Positions 1 through 8,761 of a stretch of DNA of 64,000 nucleotides are shown here, piece after piece. Under the pieces are notes generated by a model. That model was not told the DNA's origin. It ran no database searches and was given only the letters and a program-made list of their open reading frames with translations. Every line of letters begins with the position of its first letter. Position 1 is the first letter of the stretch. Source of the stretch: Acuticoccus yangtzensis (GTDB lineage: Bacteria; Pseudomonadota; Alphaproteobacteria; Rhizobiales; Amorphaceae); the NCBI RefSeq assembly GCF_001927245.1, contig NZ_MJUX01000008.1, positions 62,001 through 126,000 on the forward strand, read 5' to 3'. The position numbers and the translations under genes are program-made.

Positions 1-1064
1 TGCTCCACCAGGCGCAGCGCGTTGCCGCGGAACACCAGAAGCGCCTCGCCGATGCGGCGGATCTCGCCCGACCCGCCGATGGTGGGGAGTTCGTTGAGGT
101 CGCCTTTGGACAGCGCGCTGAGGGTGCCGATCGCAGTCTCGAGCGGGGCGAAGGCGCGGCGCAGGAAGACGTAGAGCGCGCCGATGAGCACGAGACCGGC
201 GACGGCGATGGCGGCGATACCGGTCTGCTCCAGGCCGCGGCTCGCCGACAGGCTCAGCGTCGCGTCCCGCAGGGTGACGAGCTGCCCGGCGGGCGGGCCG
301 CCGAGGTCGGGCACGGGGACGCCCGCGGCGAAATAGAGCCGGTCACCGAGGGCGATGATCTCGGCATCGGCGGTGCGGTGCGGCAGAGCGGGGTCGGCGG
401 CGTCGTAGAGGGCGGGGTCGGTGCCGGTCACCATGCGGCCGCGCAGGGAGACGAGGTAGCTCGGCTCGCCGAGGCGGGTGCTGAGGTCTTCCAGCACGGT
501 CAAAGCATCGACCATCAGCGCGACGATGACGGGCGGGCCGCTGCCGCGCGCGGCGACGCTGCTGCCGACGACGACGTAGCGCGTGGACGTCTCCTGCCGC
601 AGTCCGCCGGGTGCGCCGGCTTCGGCGGGATCGGTCCCGGCGGTGCCAGAGGCCACCGCGTCGCCCAGTTCCTGCATCGCGGCGAGTTCGGTCGGGCCGA
701 AGATGGGGCGCGTGCGGAAGGTCGGCACGTTGGAGGCGAGGATGTCGCCGTCGATGGAGAGGAGCTGCACCGTTTCGCCGCCGGTGAGGAGGTCGGCGGA
801 TTCGGCGACCACCTTCTCCATCGCGTCGGCGGCGGCGGAGGGGGCGCTGCTGACGCGCAAGGCGAAGAGGTCGGCCTGAGCGCTGAGATCCTCGGCACGG
901 TCGGCGACGAGACTTTCCCAAAGCGATTGCTGCCCGGCGATGGCGATGTCGGCGAGCTGCGCCTCGGTCTGGCGGGTGCGCAGGGATCCGAGGGCGATGA
1001 GGGCGGCCACCATCAGCACCAGCGCCAAGGAGAGGAGAAGGGTGATGCGGTTGCGCAGGAGCAT
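1..1064 (-). CDS. HAMP-domain membrane sensor, C-terminal part outside the window
   Basis: The frame opens with ATG at 1064 and stays open to base 1, giving about 354 residues; the C-terminus lies beyond the left edge. Seen: an N-terminal membrane helix (residues about 8-25), a periplasmic region of about 240 residues with the ending LSIDGDILASN that resembles a Cache-like strand pair, a second helix near residues 285-305, and then a HAMP domain ending GEIRRIGEALLVFRGNALR, a form common in alphaproteobacterial receptors. The output domain is not visible. Its start overlaps the stop of the upstream sensor-MFS gene by one base (TGATG), so it is the third gene of that transcription unit. Because STAS and GHKL partner-switch proteins lie at 8413-9178 without a phosphatase, a PP2C/SpoIIE output is my first guess; a chemoreceptor, histidine kinase or nucleotide cyclase is also possible. 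Confidence 0.8.
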   Translation of the reverse strand, partial: MLLRNRITLLLSLALVLMVAALIALGSLRTRQTEAQLADIAIAGQQSLWESLVADRAEDLSAQADLFALRVSSAPSAAADAMEKVVAESADLLTGGETVQLLSIDGDILASNVPTFRTRPIFGPTELAAMQELGDAVASGTAGTDPAEAGAPGGLRQETSTRYVVVGSSVAARGSGPPVIVALMVDALTVLEDLSTRLGEPSYLVSLRGRMVTGTDPALYDAADPALPHRTADAEIIALGDRLYFAAGVPVPDLGGPPAGQLVTLRDATLSLSASRGLEQTGIAAIAVAGLVLIGALYVFLRRAFAPLETAIGTLSALSKGDLNELPTIGGSGEIRRIGEALLVFRGNALRLVE

Positions 1065-3040
1065 CAGCGGGCCCATCCCAGCGCGTGGGTGACGGCGGCC
1101 AGGACGGCGAGGCCCGCCAGCGCGGTTGCCGCGATGGCGGCGAGGGCGAGGCCCGCCCCCGGCTGAACCATGTCGGCCGCATGGAGGGCGCCCGCCGCCA
1201 CCCCGCCGACGCCGATGGCGATGGCCGAAGACGGCACGAAGGCGCGTGCGCCGAGCGCGAAGGCGACGATCCCGAACCCCAGCCCGGCGAGCACGCTGAC
1301 CGCCGGTTGCAGCACATCGACGCCGACTGCCGCGGCGGCGGGAACGAGCCCGGCCCCGGCGAGAACGGCGGCCGCGGCGACGAGGCCCCCGGCCGGCGCG
1401 GGCAGCCGCCAGCGCAGCAGCACCGGCACGAAGGAGGCCGCCCCGGCGAGGCCGAAGTTCAGCGCCATCTCGGCATAGCGTTCGCGCAGGACGGTGCCCG
1501 CCAGGGAGACATCGGCCCAGGCGAAGAGGGCGAGGCTGGCGGCAAGAAGGGCCAGAACGTCGGCAGGGGAGAGGCGCAGGGCGGGCGGCACCGGCCTGCG
1601 GCGCTGTGGCAAACGCGGCGCCCCCGCGGTGGACGCGACGGCGAGCAGCGCGGCCAGCACCCCCAGCGTGGCGAAGGCGGCCCGGCGCCCTTCCGCCTCG
1701 GCGAGCAGGCCGCCGATCATCGGCCCCGCGGCGGCGGCGCCGAGCAGCACGATGGCCCCGCGCCACGGCAGGCGCCGTCCGGCCCCCTCAGTCGCCAGCA
1801 CCGACCACACCGCGAACCAGCCGCAGAAGGCTGCGAAGGTGACGGTGGCGGTGAACACCCGGTAGTCGCGGATGACGTAGACGGCGGCGTAGGCGGCCGC
1901 GGCCATCAGCATGGCGGCGAAGGTCGCGGGCTTGGACCAGCGCCCCGCCAGGAGCGCGGCGAGGATCACGCCGAGGATCGCGCCAATCGTCTCGGCGGTG
2001 ACGGCGAAGGCAACGGCGACCTCGGCGAAGGGGTCGTTGCCGATCCGGTCGTAAGCGAAGTTGGCGATGAGCGGGCGGGTGGCGGCGATGACGGTGAGCG
2101 CGGCCGCCGGCCACCAGACGAGGCCGATATGGCGCAGCCGCCCGCGCCGGGTTTCGAGGCGCAGGCCCTCAAGCGCGCCCAGCGCATCGCCGACGCGCTG
2201 GCGCACGGCGGCCGACCCGTCCACCGCCTTGATCTCCTCCACCAGCGCCTGAATGCGCCGGTAGGTGAGCTGGATCGGCGTCACCGCACGGGCGAGCGCG
2301 TCGGCCACCGGCGGCAGAACACCGGCCGGCGTCAGGCCGCGGATGACGAAATGGCCGCGCGCTGCGGCATGGAGCATGGCGGCGGTGCGCACGGTGGGAA
2401 GGTCGACCCGCTCCAGCCGGACGATGCGCACCGCGAGCCCGACGAGGATGCCGGCGAGCAGGGCGACGGCCGCGGCGGAGGCGGCGATTGCCCGCATCAC
2501 CCCCGCGTGGGTGGCGCTGGATGCCTGGGCGATGACGCTGCCGATCGCCGCGCCCTCCCCGTCTCCGGTCCCGCCCTCTCCTTCGCCGGTCCCGCCCGCA
2601 GGCGCCATGATCGGCGCGCGGGCGTGCGGCCGGTCGAGCAGCGCATCGCCGGAGCGGGACGAGAAGAGCAGCCGCTCCTGTCGGTCGAGGATGGCGATGC
2701 CGTCCACCTCGGGCGCGAAGCCGAGGATTTCGGACAGGTAGTCGTCCACCCCCCGCATCGCGCCGAGGGGAATGCCGAGGCCGACGGCGCGCGACAGGTC
2801 GGCGGCGACGGACTGGGCGACGGTGGCGGCGACGTCGGACGATTTGACGTCGAGGTCGGCGAGGACGGGCGGCATCGCGACGATGACGGCCACATAGGAC
2901 GCGAGGCCGACGAAGAGCGCCGTCAGCAGCCCGGCGAGCGCCGCGATGCGGTCTGACGCCACGGATCCGCTGACATAGCGGCCGCGGCGGAGGGTCACGC
3001 GCGGGCCCGCCACCGGAGGGCGGGGATCAAAGCTCTGCAT
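1064..3040 (-). CDS. Periplasmic sensor domain fused to an MFS-like membrane bundle (left arm)
   Basis: 658 residues. The ATG at 3040 is chosen because the first helix follows it directly; the frame is open further upstream but only across the preceding gene. Order: helix at about 35-58; periplasmic region (about 60-180) with GLGIPLGAMRGVDD and then a strand pair ending RLLFSS; second helix near 190-215; a HAMP/coiled-coil-like linker (about 215-310); then a hydrophobic bundle of 10-12 helices to the C-terminus. The bundle looks like a diverged major facilitator fold, with few of the conserved MFS loop motifs. It overlaps the small sensor gene upstream by 14 bases and the HAMP gene downstream by one base, so the three are co-transcribed. 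The counterpart at 4631-6622 has the same architecture. Sensing plus signal transfer, rather than plain transport, is my inference; I know of no characterised member. Confidence 0.75.
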   Translation of the reverse strand: MQSFDPRPPVAGPRVTLRRGRYVSGSVASDRIAALAGLLTALFVGLASYVAVIVAMPPVLADLDVKSSDVAATVAQSVAADLSRAVGLGIPLGAMRGVDDYLSEILGFAPEVDGIAILDRQERLLFSSRSGDALLDRPHARAPIMAPAGGTGEGEGGTGDGEGAAIGSVIAQASSATHAGVMRAIAASAAAVALLAGILVGLAVRIVRLERVDLPTVRTAAMLHAAARGHFVIRGLTPAGVLPPVADALARAVTPIQLTYRRIQALVEEIKAVDGSAAVRQRVGDALGALEGLRLETRRGRLRHIGLVWWPAAALTVIAATRPLIANFAYDRIGNDPFAEVAVAFAVTAETIGAILGVILAALLAGRWSKPATFAAMLMAAAAYAAVYVIRDYRVFTATVTFAAFCGWFAVWSVLATEGAGRRLPWRGAIVLLGAAAAGPMIGGLLAEAEGRRAAFATLGVLAALLAVASTAGAPRLPQRRRPVPPALRLSPADVLALLAASLALFAWADVSLAGTVLRERYAEMALNFGLAGAASFVPVLLRWRLPAPAGGLVAAAAVLAGAGLVPAAAAVGVDVLQPAVSVLAGLGFGIVAFALGARAFVPSSAIAIGVGGVAAGALHAADMVQPGAGLALAAIAATALAGLAVLAAVTHALGWAR

Positions 3041-3773
3041 CGAGCCGCCTGAGGTCACGCTGCACGCGCTCCACCCGCGCTTCGGTGTCGCCCATGCCGG
3101 AGATGGCGGCGTTGGCGGCGATGCCGAGCGCACCGCGCGGCGGCTCGATCGGCGCACGGGCGCGCACGCTGGCACCCGTCGCGGCGATCCAGCGGTTGGT
3201 GCGGCTATAGATGACGAGGCCGAGACCGAGGCCCGCCGCCGCAACCGCCACCAGAACCAGCGCGGCACCGCTGATCAACGTTCCCATGCGCGACAAAGGC
3301 GGAGCCAGCCGCTCGGCGTCGACGATGATGGCGACCCATCCTTCGCGCTGGCCGAAGTCGTTGCTGAGCGGTTCGCCGAAGGTCACCGTCTCGCGCTCGC
3401 TGGCGCGCCACATGCCGCGGGAGGTCGCCGCCGCATCGGCCCAGGCGGGCGGCACGGGCTCGCCCACGGCGCCGCGGTCGGTGGAAAAGAGCGTCACGCC
3501 GGTGAGGCTGATGACGTCGGCGGCGAGAACGTCGGGCGCCGAGGCGACGGCGCTTTCCAGGATGGTATCGACCTGCTGCAGTTCGGCGAGTGGCAGGCCG
3601 AGTTGCAGGTTCAGCTCCACTGTGCGGGTGATGCCGGACAGCAGGAACTCGAGCTCCGCGGCGCTGAGGCCCGCGTCGGCCCGCTCGACCACGCGGGCGG
3701 AGACGAGCAAAAAGCCGAGTGCCGCCAGGACGGGCACGATCGCACACAAGAGAAGGCCGCCGGTCCGTCCCAT
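3027..3773 (-). CDS. Small two-helix periplasmic sensor without output domain (left arm)
   Basis: 248 residues. Seen: helix at about 6-25, a periplasmic stretch of about 140 residues with LQLGLPLAELQQVD followed by a strand pair ending VTLFSTD, a second helix at about 165-190, then only about 55 cytoplasmic residues ending in a charged helix (EARVERVQRDLRRLDAEL). There is no kinase, cyclase, GGDEF, phosphatase or receptor signalling domain. The sensor region resembles single-Cache-type domains of alphaproteobacterial receptors. It is the first gene of the leftward unit and sits back to back with its paralogue at 3932-4627 across 158 bases. A role as ligand-binding partner of the sensor-MFS protein with which it overlaps is inferred. 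Confidence 0.7.
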   Translation of the reverse strand: MGRTGGLLLCAIVPVLAALGFLLVSARVVERADAGLSAAELEFLLSGITRTVELNLQLGLPLAELQQVDTILESAVASAPDVLAADVISLTGVTLFSTDRGAVGEPVPPAWADAAATSRGMWRASERETVTFGEPLSNDFGQREGWVAIIVDAERLAPPLSRMGTLISGAALVLVAVAAAGLGLGLVIYSRTNRWIAATGASVRARAPIEPPRGALGIAANAAISGMGDTEARVERVQRDLRRLDAEL

Positions 3774-3931
3774 GAGTCTAACAAATGTGGCAGAATGGCG
3801 TGAAGTTCGGCGGCGGGACCTTGGCGTGTGGCGCGTCAGTCTTCAAAGTTGCCTCGCCCATAAGCATTGACAGTGATCGGTCCTTCGACGATGCGACACC
3901 ATGTTCCGCCATTTCGACTGCGAAGGACGTC
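3774..3931. promoter_or_regulatory. Divergent promoter region between the two sensor arms
   Basis: This 158-base gap is the only space between the two divergent units and must hold both promoters. On the plus strand TTGACA at 3867-3872 is a perfect -35 hexamer, but the sequence 17 bases on (GATGCG) is a poor -10, so the assignment is weak. A good ribosome site GAAGGA (3922-3927) precedes the ATG at 3932. No convincing inverted repeat was found. Confidence 0.35.
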
Positions 3932-4627
3932 ATGCGAAAGCTCAGTCTGACGTTGCTGGCCGCGCTGATCCCTCTGGTTGCGGCGTCGCTCGCACTCGGA
4001 AGCTACCTGAACTATGCTGGGGTCCGCCACAATTACCTTGAACTCGTTGGCGCGCGCATGTCCACCGTCGCACGGCGCATGGCGAACGATGCGGAGGTTG
4101 CGATGTCGCTCGGCGTGCCGCTCGCCAGCCAGGACGTGATGAACACCGCGCTGGAACGCGAGGCCGAGGCGGACCCGATGATTCTCTCGGTCGACGTGGT
4201 GGCGGACGGGGGGCGCGTGCTCTTCTCCAGCGACCCCGCCCGGCGCGACACGGCCGAACCCGCCGCCGACCCTGCGGCCATCCGCCACGAGGTGCCGATC
4301 GCCAGCGCGTTCGGCACGCGCGAGGGGGCCGCGGTCGTGCGGACCTCAAACGCGGCGGTCGAGGGCGCGCTGGGCGACATGGGCCGCAGCATCCTGTGGC
4401 TGTCGCTCGCGGCGACGCTTCTCGGCATTCTCGTCGTCGCCGGTGCGGTGGCGATGAGCGTGCGCGCCTTGTGGCAACGGCTGACGGCGCGCGGCCCCAC
4501 CGTGTCCGGCGCCATGGTGCCGGAGGAGACCCGCGCCGCCTTCGCTTCGATCGACGCCGAACACAGCGCCATCGCCCTGCGGCTCGGCCAGAAACGCGGC
4601 GCCGCAATCCCCGGCCGGGGGGCCTGA
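3932..4627 (+). CDS. Small two-helix periplasmic sensor without output domain (right arm)
   Basis: 231 residues, starting at the ATG at 3932, which has GAAGGA five bases upstream and leads directly into the first helix (MRKLSLTLLAALIPLV). The periplasmic part carries MSLGVPLASQDVMN and then a strand pair ending GRVLFSSD, matching the left-arm protein in layout and motif. A second helix lies at about 155-178, followed by a tail of about 50 residues with no recognisable output domain. Its stop is three bases before the start of the sensor-MFS gene, so the two are translationally close. This repeats the small sensor then sensor-MFS order of the opposite arm, which indicates an inverted duplication or long co-evolution. 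Function unknown; binding of a periplasmic ligand or of the binding protein at 6628-7647 is inferred. Confidence 0.72.
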   Translation: MRKLSLTLLAALIPLVAASLALGSYLNYAGVRHNYLELVGARMSTVARRMANDAEVAMSLGVPLASQDVMNTALEREAEADPMILSVDVVADGGRVLFSSDPARRDTAEPAADPAAIRHEVPIASAFGTREGAAVVRTSNAAVEGALGDMGRSILWLSLAATLLGILVVAGAVAMSVRALWQRLTARGPTVSGAMVPEETRAAFASIDAEHSAIALRLGQKRGAAIPGRGA

Positions 4628-4630
4628 GCG

Positions 4631-6622
4631 ATGCGGCGTTTCGACGGTGTTCTTCTCGTCTTCGTCACCGGGGTGCTCATCCTGGGGCTGGCGGCGATCT
4701 CGTGGCAGACCATCCGCAGTGCCGAGCGACTGCTGCTTCCCGCGCTCGACCAGAACGCGCGCACCCTCGCTCGCTCCGTCTCCGGCCTCGTCGGCCAGGC
4801 GGGCGATTACGGCATCCCGCTCGACCGCCTCGTGCGCGCCGAGGACGTGCTCGACGCGGGGCTCGCCGAGAACCCCGAATTCGCCTTCATCGAGATCGTC
4901 GACGGCGCGGGGCTGGTGGTCGCCAGCGCAACCAACCACGAGTTCGACCTCGACGGGATCGACCCGGAGCGGATCGAGACGGTGCGCGCGCCGATCCTCA
5001 TCGGCGGCGCGGAGGTGGGCGCCGTCATCGTCGGCACGCCCGACCTCGTCGCCCGGTTGATGGTGCGCGAATTGTGGCTCGACGTGGCTGTTCTCCTCAT
5101 CGTCGCCGTCCTGGTGGCGTTGGAGCTCGTCTCCTTCGCCTTCTCGCAGGCGTCGGCGTTGATGCTGCGGGGCCTCGCCCAACGGCTTTCGGCGCTGTGG
5201 CGGGGGGATTTCCGGCCGCATCTGCCGCTGAAGGGGTCCGGCACCATCGCCCAGGAGGTCGAGGCGGTGGACAGCGAGATCGACCGCGTGCGGGCCGAAC
5301 ACGAGACGCTGCGCCTCGCCGCCGAGGCGAAGGGCGACCACGAGGCGCTGGCCCAGCTCGCGCGGATCGACAAGACCCACAAGCTGAGCGGCCGGCGCTA
5401 CGAAACGCCGGTCGGACTGGTGGCGGTGCGTGCCCCGGTCTTCCTCTTCTACTTCGCCGAGGAGCTGACGCGCCCCTTCCTGCCGAGCTACATCGAGCGC
5501 ATGGCGGTGCCGGTCGCCGGCCTCTCGGTCGAGTTCCTGATCGCGCTGCCGATCACCATCTTCATGGCCATCATGGCGCTCGGCCAGCCGGTGCTGAACG
5601 TGTGGACGGAGCGGTTCGGGCGCTCGCGGTCGATCCGGCTCGGCGCGCTGGCGGCCGTGCTCGGCTTCCTCGCCACCGCCTTCGCGGGGACGATGGAGAC
5701 GCTGATCGCGGCGCGTGCGCTCACCGCTGTCGGATTCGCGGTGGTGTTCGTGGCGGCGCAGGGCTTCATCGTCGACCGTACGGGCGCCGACAACAGGGCG
5801 CGCGGGATGAGCCTCTTCGTCTCCGCCATCATGGCGGCGATGCTGTGCGGCCCGCCCATCGGCGGCATCATCGCCGACCGGCTCGGCCCCAGCCCCACCT
5901 TCCTCGTCTCTGCGGCGATGGCGCTCATCGCCTACATCTGCGCCGTCGTCGCCCTTCCGGCGGACGCGGGACGGGGCACGGTGGCCGCCAAGCCCGCAGC
6001 GCGCCTCAGGGACTGCGCCATCGTCCTCACCAAGCCGGCCATCTTCCTCCTGATGGTCGCCTGCGCCTTCCCGGCCAAGATGATCCTCATCGGCATCGCC
6101 TTCTATTACATCCCGCTCGAGATGTCGGCGACGTTCGAGCCGTCCACCATCGGCCGCGTCTTGATGCTCTACGGCCTCGTCATGCTGCTCGTCGTCCCGG
6201 CCATCTCCGCCTTCTCGGACACGAAGGGCAAACGGGTGCCCTACGTCGTCCTCGGCGGGGTGATGTCGGGCCTTGCGGTGGCACACCTCTTCCTGTGGCC
6301 GGCGCCGTGGGGCGCGGCGTTGTTCGTAATCCAGACCGGCATCGCGCAGGGGCTGTCGACCACGCCGCAATCGGCGCTCGTCGGCGAGCTCGGCCGGCGA
6401 TACTTCCCGCAGCTTTCCGAAGGCGGCGTCTACGGCGTTTTCCGGCTGGTGGAGCGGTCGGGCAACGCGGCCGGGCCGGCGATCTTCGCGGCCGTGTGGG
6501 CCGCCACATCGGCCGAGGTCGCGATCCTCTTCATGGGCTTCGTGCTCATCGCCGGGGCGCTCCTCTTCGGCATCGCCATGTTGGCGGCGCCGCCGCGCCC
6601 CGCCCTCCTGCCCAGCGAGTGA
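4631..6622 (+). CDS. Periplasmic sensor domain fused to an MFS transporter bundle (right arm)
   Basis: 663 residues. Order: helix at 5-27; periplasmic domain with DYGIPLDRLVRAEDVLD and the following EIVDGAGLVVAS; second helix at about 145-175; HAMP-like linker and helical segment (about 175-255); then a clear MFS bundle from about residue 260. The loop GQPVLNVWTERFGRSRSIRL fits the position of MFS motif A between helices 2 and 3, and GPPIGGIIADRLG fits the family's helix 5-6 region. About 12 helices can be counted in the MFS part. The next gene begins five bases after the stop. The MFS half is much closer to a real transporter than the left-arm paralogue, so this one may transport or bind a small molecule while signalling. 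Which output it drives cannot be seen from the sequence. Confidence 0.8.
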   Translation: MRRFDGVLLVFVTGVLILGLAAISWQTIRSAERLLLPALDQNARTLARSVSGLVGQAGDYGIPLDRLVRAEDVLDAGLAENPEFAFIEIVDGAGLVVASATNHEFDLDGIDPERIETVRAPILIGGAEVGAVIVGTPDLVARLMVRELWLDVAVLLIVAVLVALELVSFAFSQASALMLRGLAQRLSALWRGDFRPHLPLKGSGTIAQEVEAVDSEIDRVRAEHETLRLAAEAKGDHEALAQLARIDKTHKLSGRRYETPVGLVAVRAPVFLFYFAEELTRPFLPSYIERMAVPVAGLSVEFLIALPITIFMAIMALGQPVLNVWTERFGRSRSIRLGALAAVLGFLATAFAGTMETLIAARALTAVGFAVVFVAAQGFIVDRTGADNRARGMSLFVSAIMAAMLCGPPIGGIIADRLGPSPTFLVSAAMALIAYICAVVALPADAGRGTVAAKPAARLRDCAIVLTKPAIFLLMVACAFPAKMILIGIAFYYIPLEMSATFEPSTIGRVLMLYGLVMLLVVPAISAFSDTKGKRVPYVVLGGVMSGLAVAHLFLWPAPWGAALFVIQTGIAQGLSTTPQSALVGELGRRYFPQLSEGGVYGVFRLVERSGNAAGPAIFAAVWAATSAEVAILFMGFVLIAGALLFGIAMLAAPPRPALLPSE

Positions 6623-6627
6623 GTGCC

Positions 6628-7647
6628 ATGACGCTGACACGACGCAACGCCCTCATCCTCGGCGCAGGCGCACTCGGCGCAAGCGCCCTTGCCGCCCCTT
6701 TCGTGGGCCGCGCCCGGGCGCAGGGCCGCTACCGCATCGCGCAGATCCTCTATCGCGGCGAGACGCAGGTGGAGGCCGGCTTTCGCGACTATCTGGAACA
6801 ACGCGGCGTCGACGCCGAACTGATCGTCTTCAACGCGGAGCTCGACCCGTCGCGGGTGCCGGGCATCGTCGAAGAGGTGAAGGCGCTGGCGCCGGACCTC
6901 GTCTATTCCTGGGGAACGCCCAACACGATCGCCACCTTCGGGCGCGCGGCGGACGTCGACCCCGCCGTCAACATCACCGAGCTGCCGGGCGTCTTCACCA
7001 TGGTGTCGGCCCCGGTGGAGTCGGGCCTCGTCCCCTCCCTCGCCTCGTCGGGCCGCAACATCACCGGCACCAGCCACGTGGTCCCGCCCGAGCCGCAGCT
7101 GAGGGCGATGCAGTCCTACAAGCCCTTCACCCGGCTCGGCGTGCTCTACACGCCGAACGAGCCGAACTCAGCCGCCATCGTCGGCCGGGTGAAGGAGGTG
7201 GGTGAGGAGATGGGCTTCACCGTCGCCGAGCGGCTCTTCCCCATCGGCGCGGACGGCAAGCCGGACGGCTCCGTCGCCGCCGAGCTGGTGGAGGAATTGG
7301 GCGCGGAGGGCTCGGAATGGCTCTATTACCTGCCCGACACGTTCCTCCTCCTCCAGATGGAGCGGGTCACGCCGACGGCGACGCGCCTCGGCATCCCCGG
7401 CTTCTCGGCGGTGGAGACGATGCAGACGGATGCGCTCATCAGCCTCGTCAGCCGGTACTACTCGGTGGGCCAGCTCACGGGCTACAAGGCGGAGCAGATC
7501 CTCGTCGAAGGCCGCGACCCGGCCTCGATCCCGATCGAAACGCTGCAACGCTTCGCCCTCATCATCAACATGAAGATGGCCAAAGCGATGGAACTCTACC
7601 CCCCGCTCGCCATGCTGAACTACGCCAACATCTTGAGGGACGAGTGA
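6628..7647 (+). CDS. ABC-type substrate-binding protein, Tat-exported (ABC_sub_bind family)
   Basis: 339 residues. The N-terminus [19 protein letters not shown] carries a twin-arginine motif and a cleavage site after residue 31 (GRARA), so the mature protein is probably exported folded. The mature part ([20 protein letters not shown]..., then [20 protein letters not shown] and [19 protein letters not shown]) is typical of the periplasmic binding family of TrpX/YtqB-like proteins (Pfam ABC_sub_bind), with two Rossmann-like lobes. No permease or ATPase gene is present nearby, so an uptake role is unsupported. The gene sits five bases after a sensor-MFS gene and overlaps the next gene by four bases. 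By context it probably presents a small ligand to the sensor proteins; this is inference. Confidence 0.82.
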   Translation: MTLTRRNALILGAGALGASALAAPFVGRARAQGRYRIAQILYRGETQVEAGFRDYLEQRGVDAELIVFNAELDPSRVPGIVEEVKALAPDLVYSWGTPNTIATFGRAADVDPAVNITELPGVFTMVSAPVESGLVPSLASSGRNITGTSHVVPPEPQLRAMQSYKPFTRLGVLYTPNEPNSAAIVGRVKEVGEEMGFTVAERLFPIGADGKPDGSVAAELVEELGAEGSEWLYYLPDTFLLLQMERVTPTATRLGIPGFSAVETMQTDALISLVSRYYSVGQLTGYKAEQILVEGRDPASIPIETLQRFALIINMKMAKAMELYPPLAMLNYANILRDE

Positions 7648-8429
7648 AGGTCCGGGTCGATCTGCCGCCGCCCATCGCCCCCGCCCTCAGGATGCTGACG
7701 GCGGCGGACGTGCCGGAGATCTACGACGTGCACTGCCGCGTGCTGGCGGCGCTGCCGGCGCTGAACCTCGTGCGGCGGGACACGCCGGACGTGTTCCACG
7801 CGATGCTGGAAACCGGAGGGGCGATCACCGGGCTGATGCACGAGGGCGAGATCATCGCCTACGGCATGGTGCGGCCGGAGATGGACGCGCATGGCGAGGA
7901 CGACGGAGACCGTCCCGGCTTCGGCGACCACATCGCGCCGGACGAAAGCCTCTTCGTGCTCGACGGGTCGGCGGTGCGGCCGGACCACTGGTCGCGCGGC
8001 CTGCAGCGCACTTTGATCACGGCGCGGATCGCCCATGCCCGGCGGCGCGGCGCGGACCATACGGTGTGCACCGCGGCGCCGAACAACGTGCCGTCGATGC
8101 GCAACCTCACCAAGGAGGGGTTTCGCATCGTGCGCGCCACCAAGAAGGCGTACGGGATGCGCTATCTCTTGTGGCGCCCTGTCGCGGACCCGGCGCCGCC
8201 GCGACCTGAGGACGGGGAATGGCGCCCCGCGCGCGACACCGGCGGGGCCAATGCGCTGTTCGCGCGGGGGTCGTTCGCGTTCGATGCCATCCGCGGCGGG
8301 GATCAGGCCGAGGCCTTCCTGCGCTTCACCCCGCCGGCCGACGGCGCGGCCTGGGACATTGCCAAGCAGGACGACGCGGCGGAGCTATTAGGCGAAGCGG
8401 CCGAGCCGGAACTCAGCGCGCCGAGCTGA
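7644..8429 (+). CDS. GNAT-family N-acetyltransferase
   Basis: 261 residues, read from the GTG at 7644 that overlaps the previous stop (GTGA) and is preceded by GAGGGA. The GNAT core is clear: a strand, then [19 protein letters not shown] (acetyl-CoA pyrophosphate loop plus helix), then [19 protein letters not shown], the usual second half of the fold. The substrate is unknown. About 80 extra C-terminal residues follow the fold and end in an acidic tail. It is the last gene of the rightward sensor unit and its last 17 bases overlap the 3' end of the convergent STAS gene, so transcription of the two may interfere. An acetyltransferase in a sensor/partner-switch island may modify a ligand or a protein of the pathway; nothing in the sequence decides this. 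Confidence 0.8.
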   Translation: MKVRVDLPPPIAPALRMLTAADVPEIYDVHCRVLAALPALNLVRRDTPDVFHAMLETGGAITGLMHEGEIIAYGMVRPEMDAHGEDDGDRPGFGDHIAPDESLFVLDGSAVRPDHWSRGLQRTLITARIAHARRRGADHTVCTAAPNNVPSMRNLTKEGFRIVRATKKAYGMRYLLWRPVADPAPPRPEDGEWRPARDTGGANALFARGSFAFDAIRGGDQAEAFLRFTPPADGAAWDIAKQDDAAELLGEAAEPELSAPS

Positions 8430-8757
8430 CCGCCTCGTCGCGGCTGTCGCGGACCTCGAACAGGCGCAGGAATCCCGTCACCTCGAACACGTCGCGCACC
8501 GAGGGCTGCATGCCGCACAGCACGAACTCGCCCTTGGCGGCCTTGATCTGCTTGCCGGCCATCAGGATCACGCGCAGGCCCGCGCTCGAAATATAGTGGG
8601 TGTCGGTCAGGTCCATCACGACGCGGGTCGCACCGTCCTGGATCCGCCCGATGACGGTCGACTGCAGCGTCTTCGCCGTGTTGGAATCCACCCGCCCGGT
8701 GCACACGAAGACGGTGACGCCCTCCGCACTCTCGAGCTCGATCGTCAGATCGCTCAC
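8413..8757 (-). CDS. STAS-domain anti-sigma factor antagonist
   Basis: 114 residues, a single STAS domain. The phosphorylation loop reads [14 protein letters not shown] (residues 52-65); Ser58 aligns with the phosphorylated serine of SpoIIAA/RsbV. Proteins of this family bind an anti-sigma-type kinase when unphosphorylated and release it when phosphorylated by that kinase; a PP2C phosphatase restores binding. The gene lies four bases downstream of the GHKL kinase gene, the usual pairing. No sigma factor and no complete phosphatase are visible in the window. The 3' end overlaps the convergent GNAT gene by 17 bases. Confidence 0.9.
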   Translation of the reverse strand: MSDLTIELESAEGVTVFVCTGRVDSNTAKTLQSTVIGRIQDGATRVVMDLTDTHYISSAGLRVILMAGKQIKAAKGEFVLCGMQPSVRDVFEVTGFLRLFEVRDSRDEAVSSAR

Positions 8758-8761
8758 ACGC

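Noticed and set aside
1085-2956. A 623-codon plus-strand frame opposite the left-arm sensor-MFS gene
   Set aside because: Low-complexity Gly/Arg/Asp composition and no domain; produced by high G+C at third positions.
4346-6640. A 764-codon open frame on the minus strand opposite the sensor-MFS gene
   Set aside because: It lacks helices or domains, is rich in Arg, Glu, Asp and His as expected for the complement of a hydrophobic gene, and the plus-strand frame encodes a clear MFS protein.
6628-7647. Part of a complete ABC importer
   Set aside because: No permease or ATPase gene is adjacent on either side.
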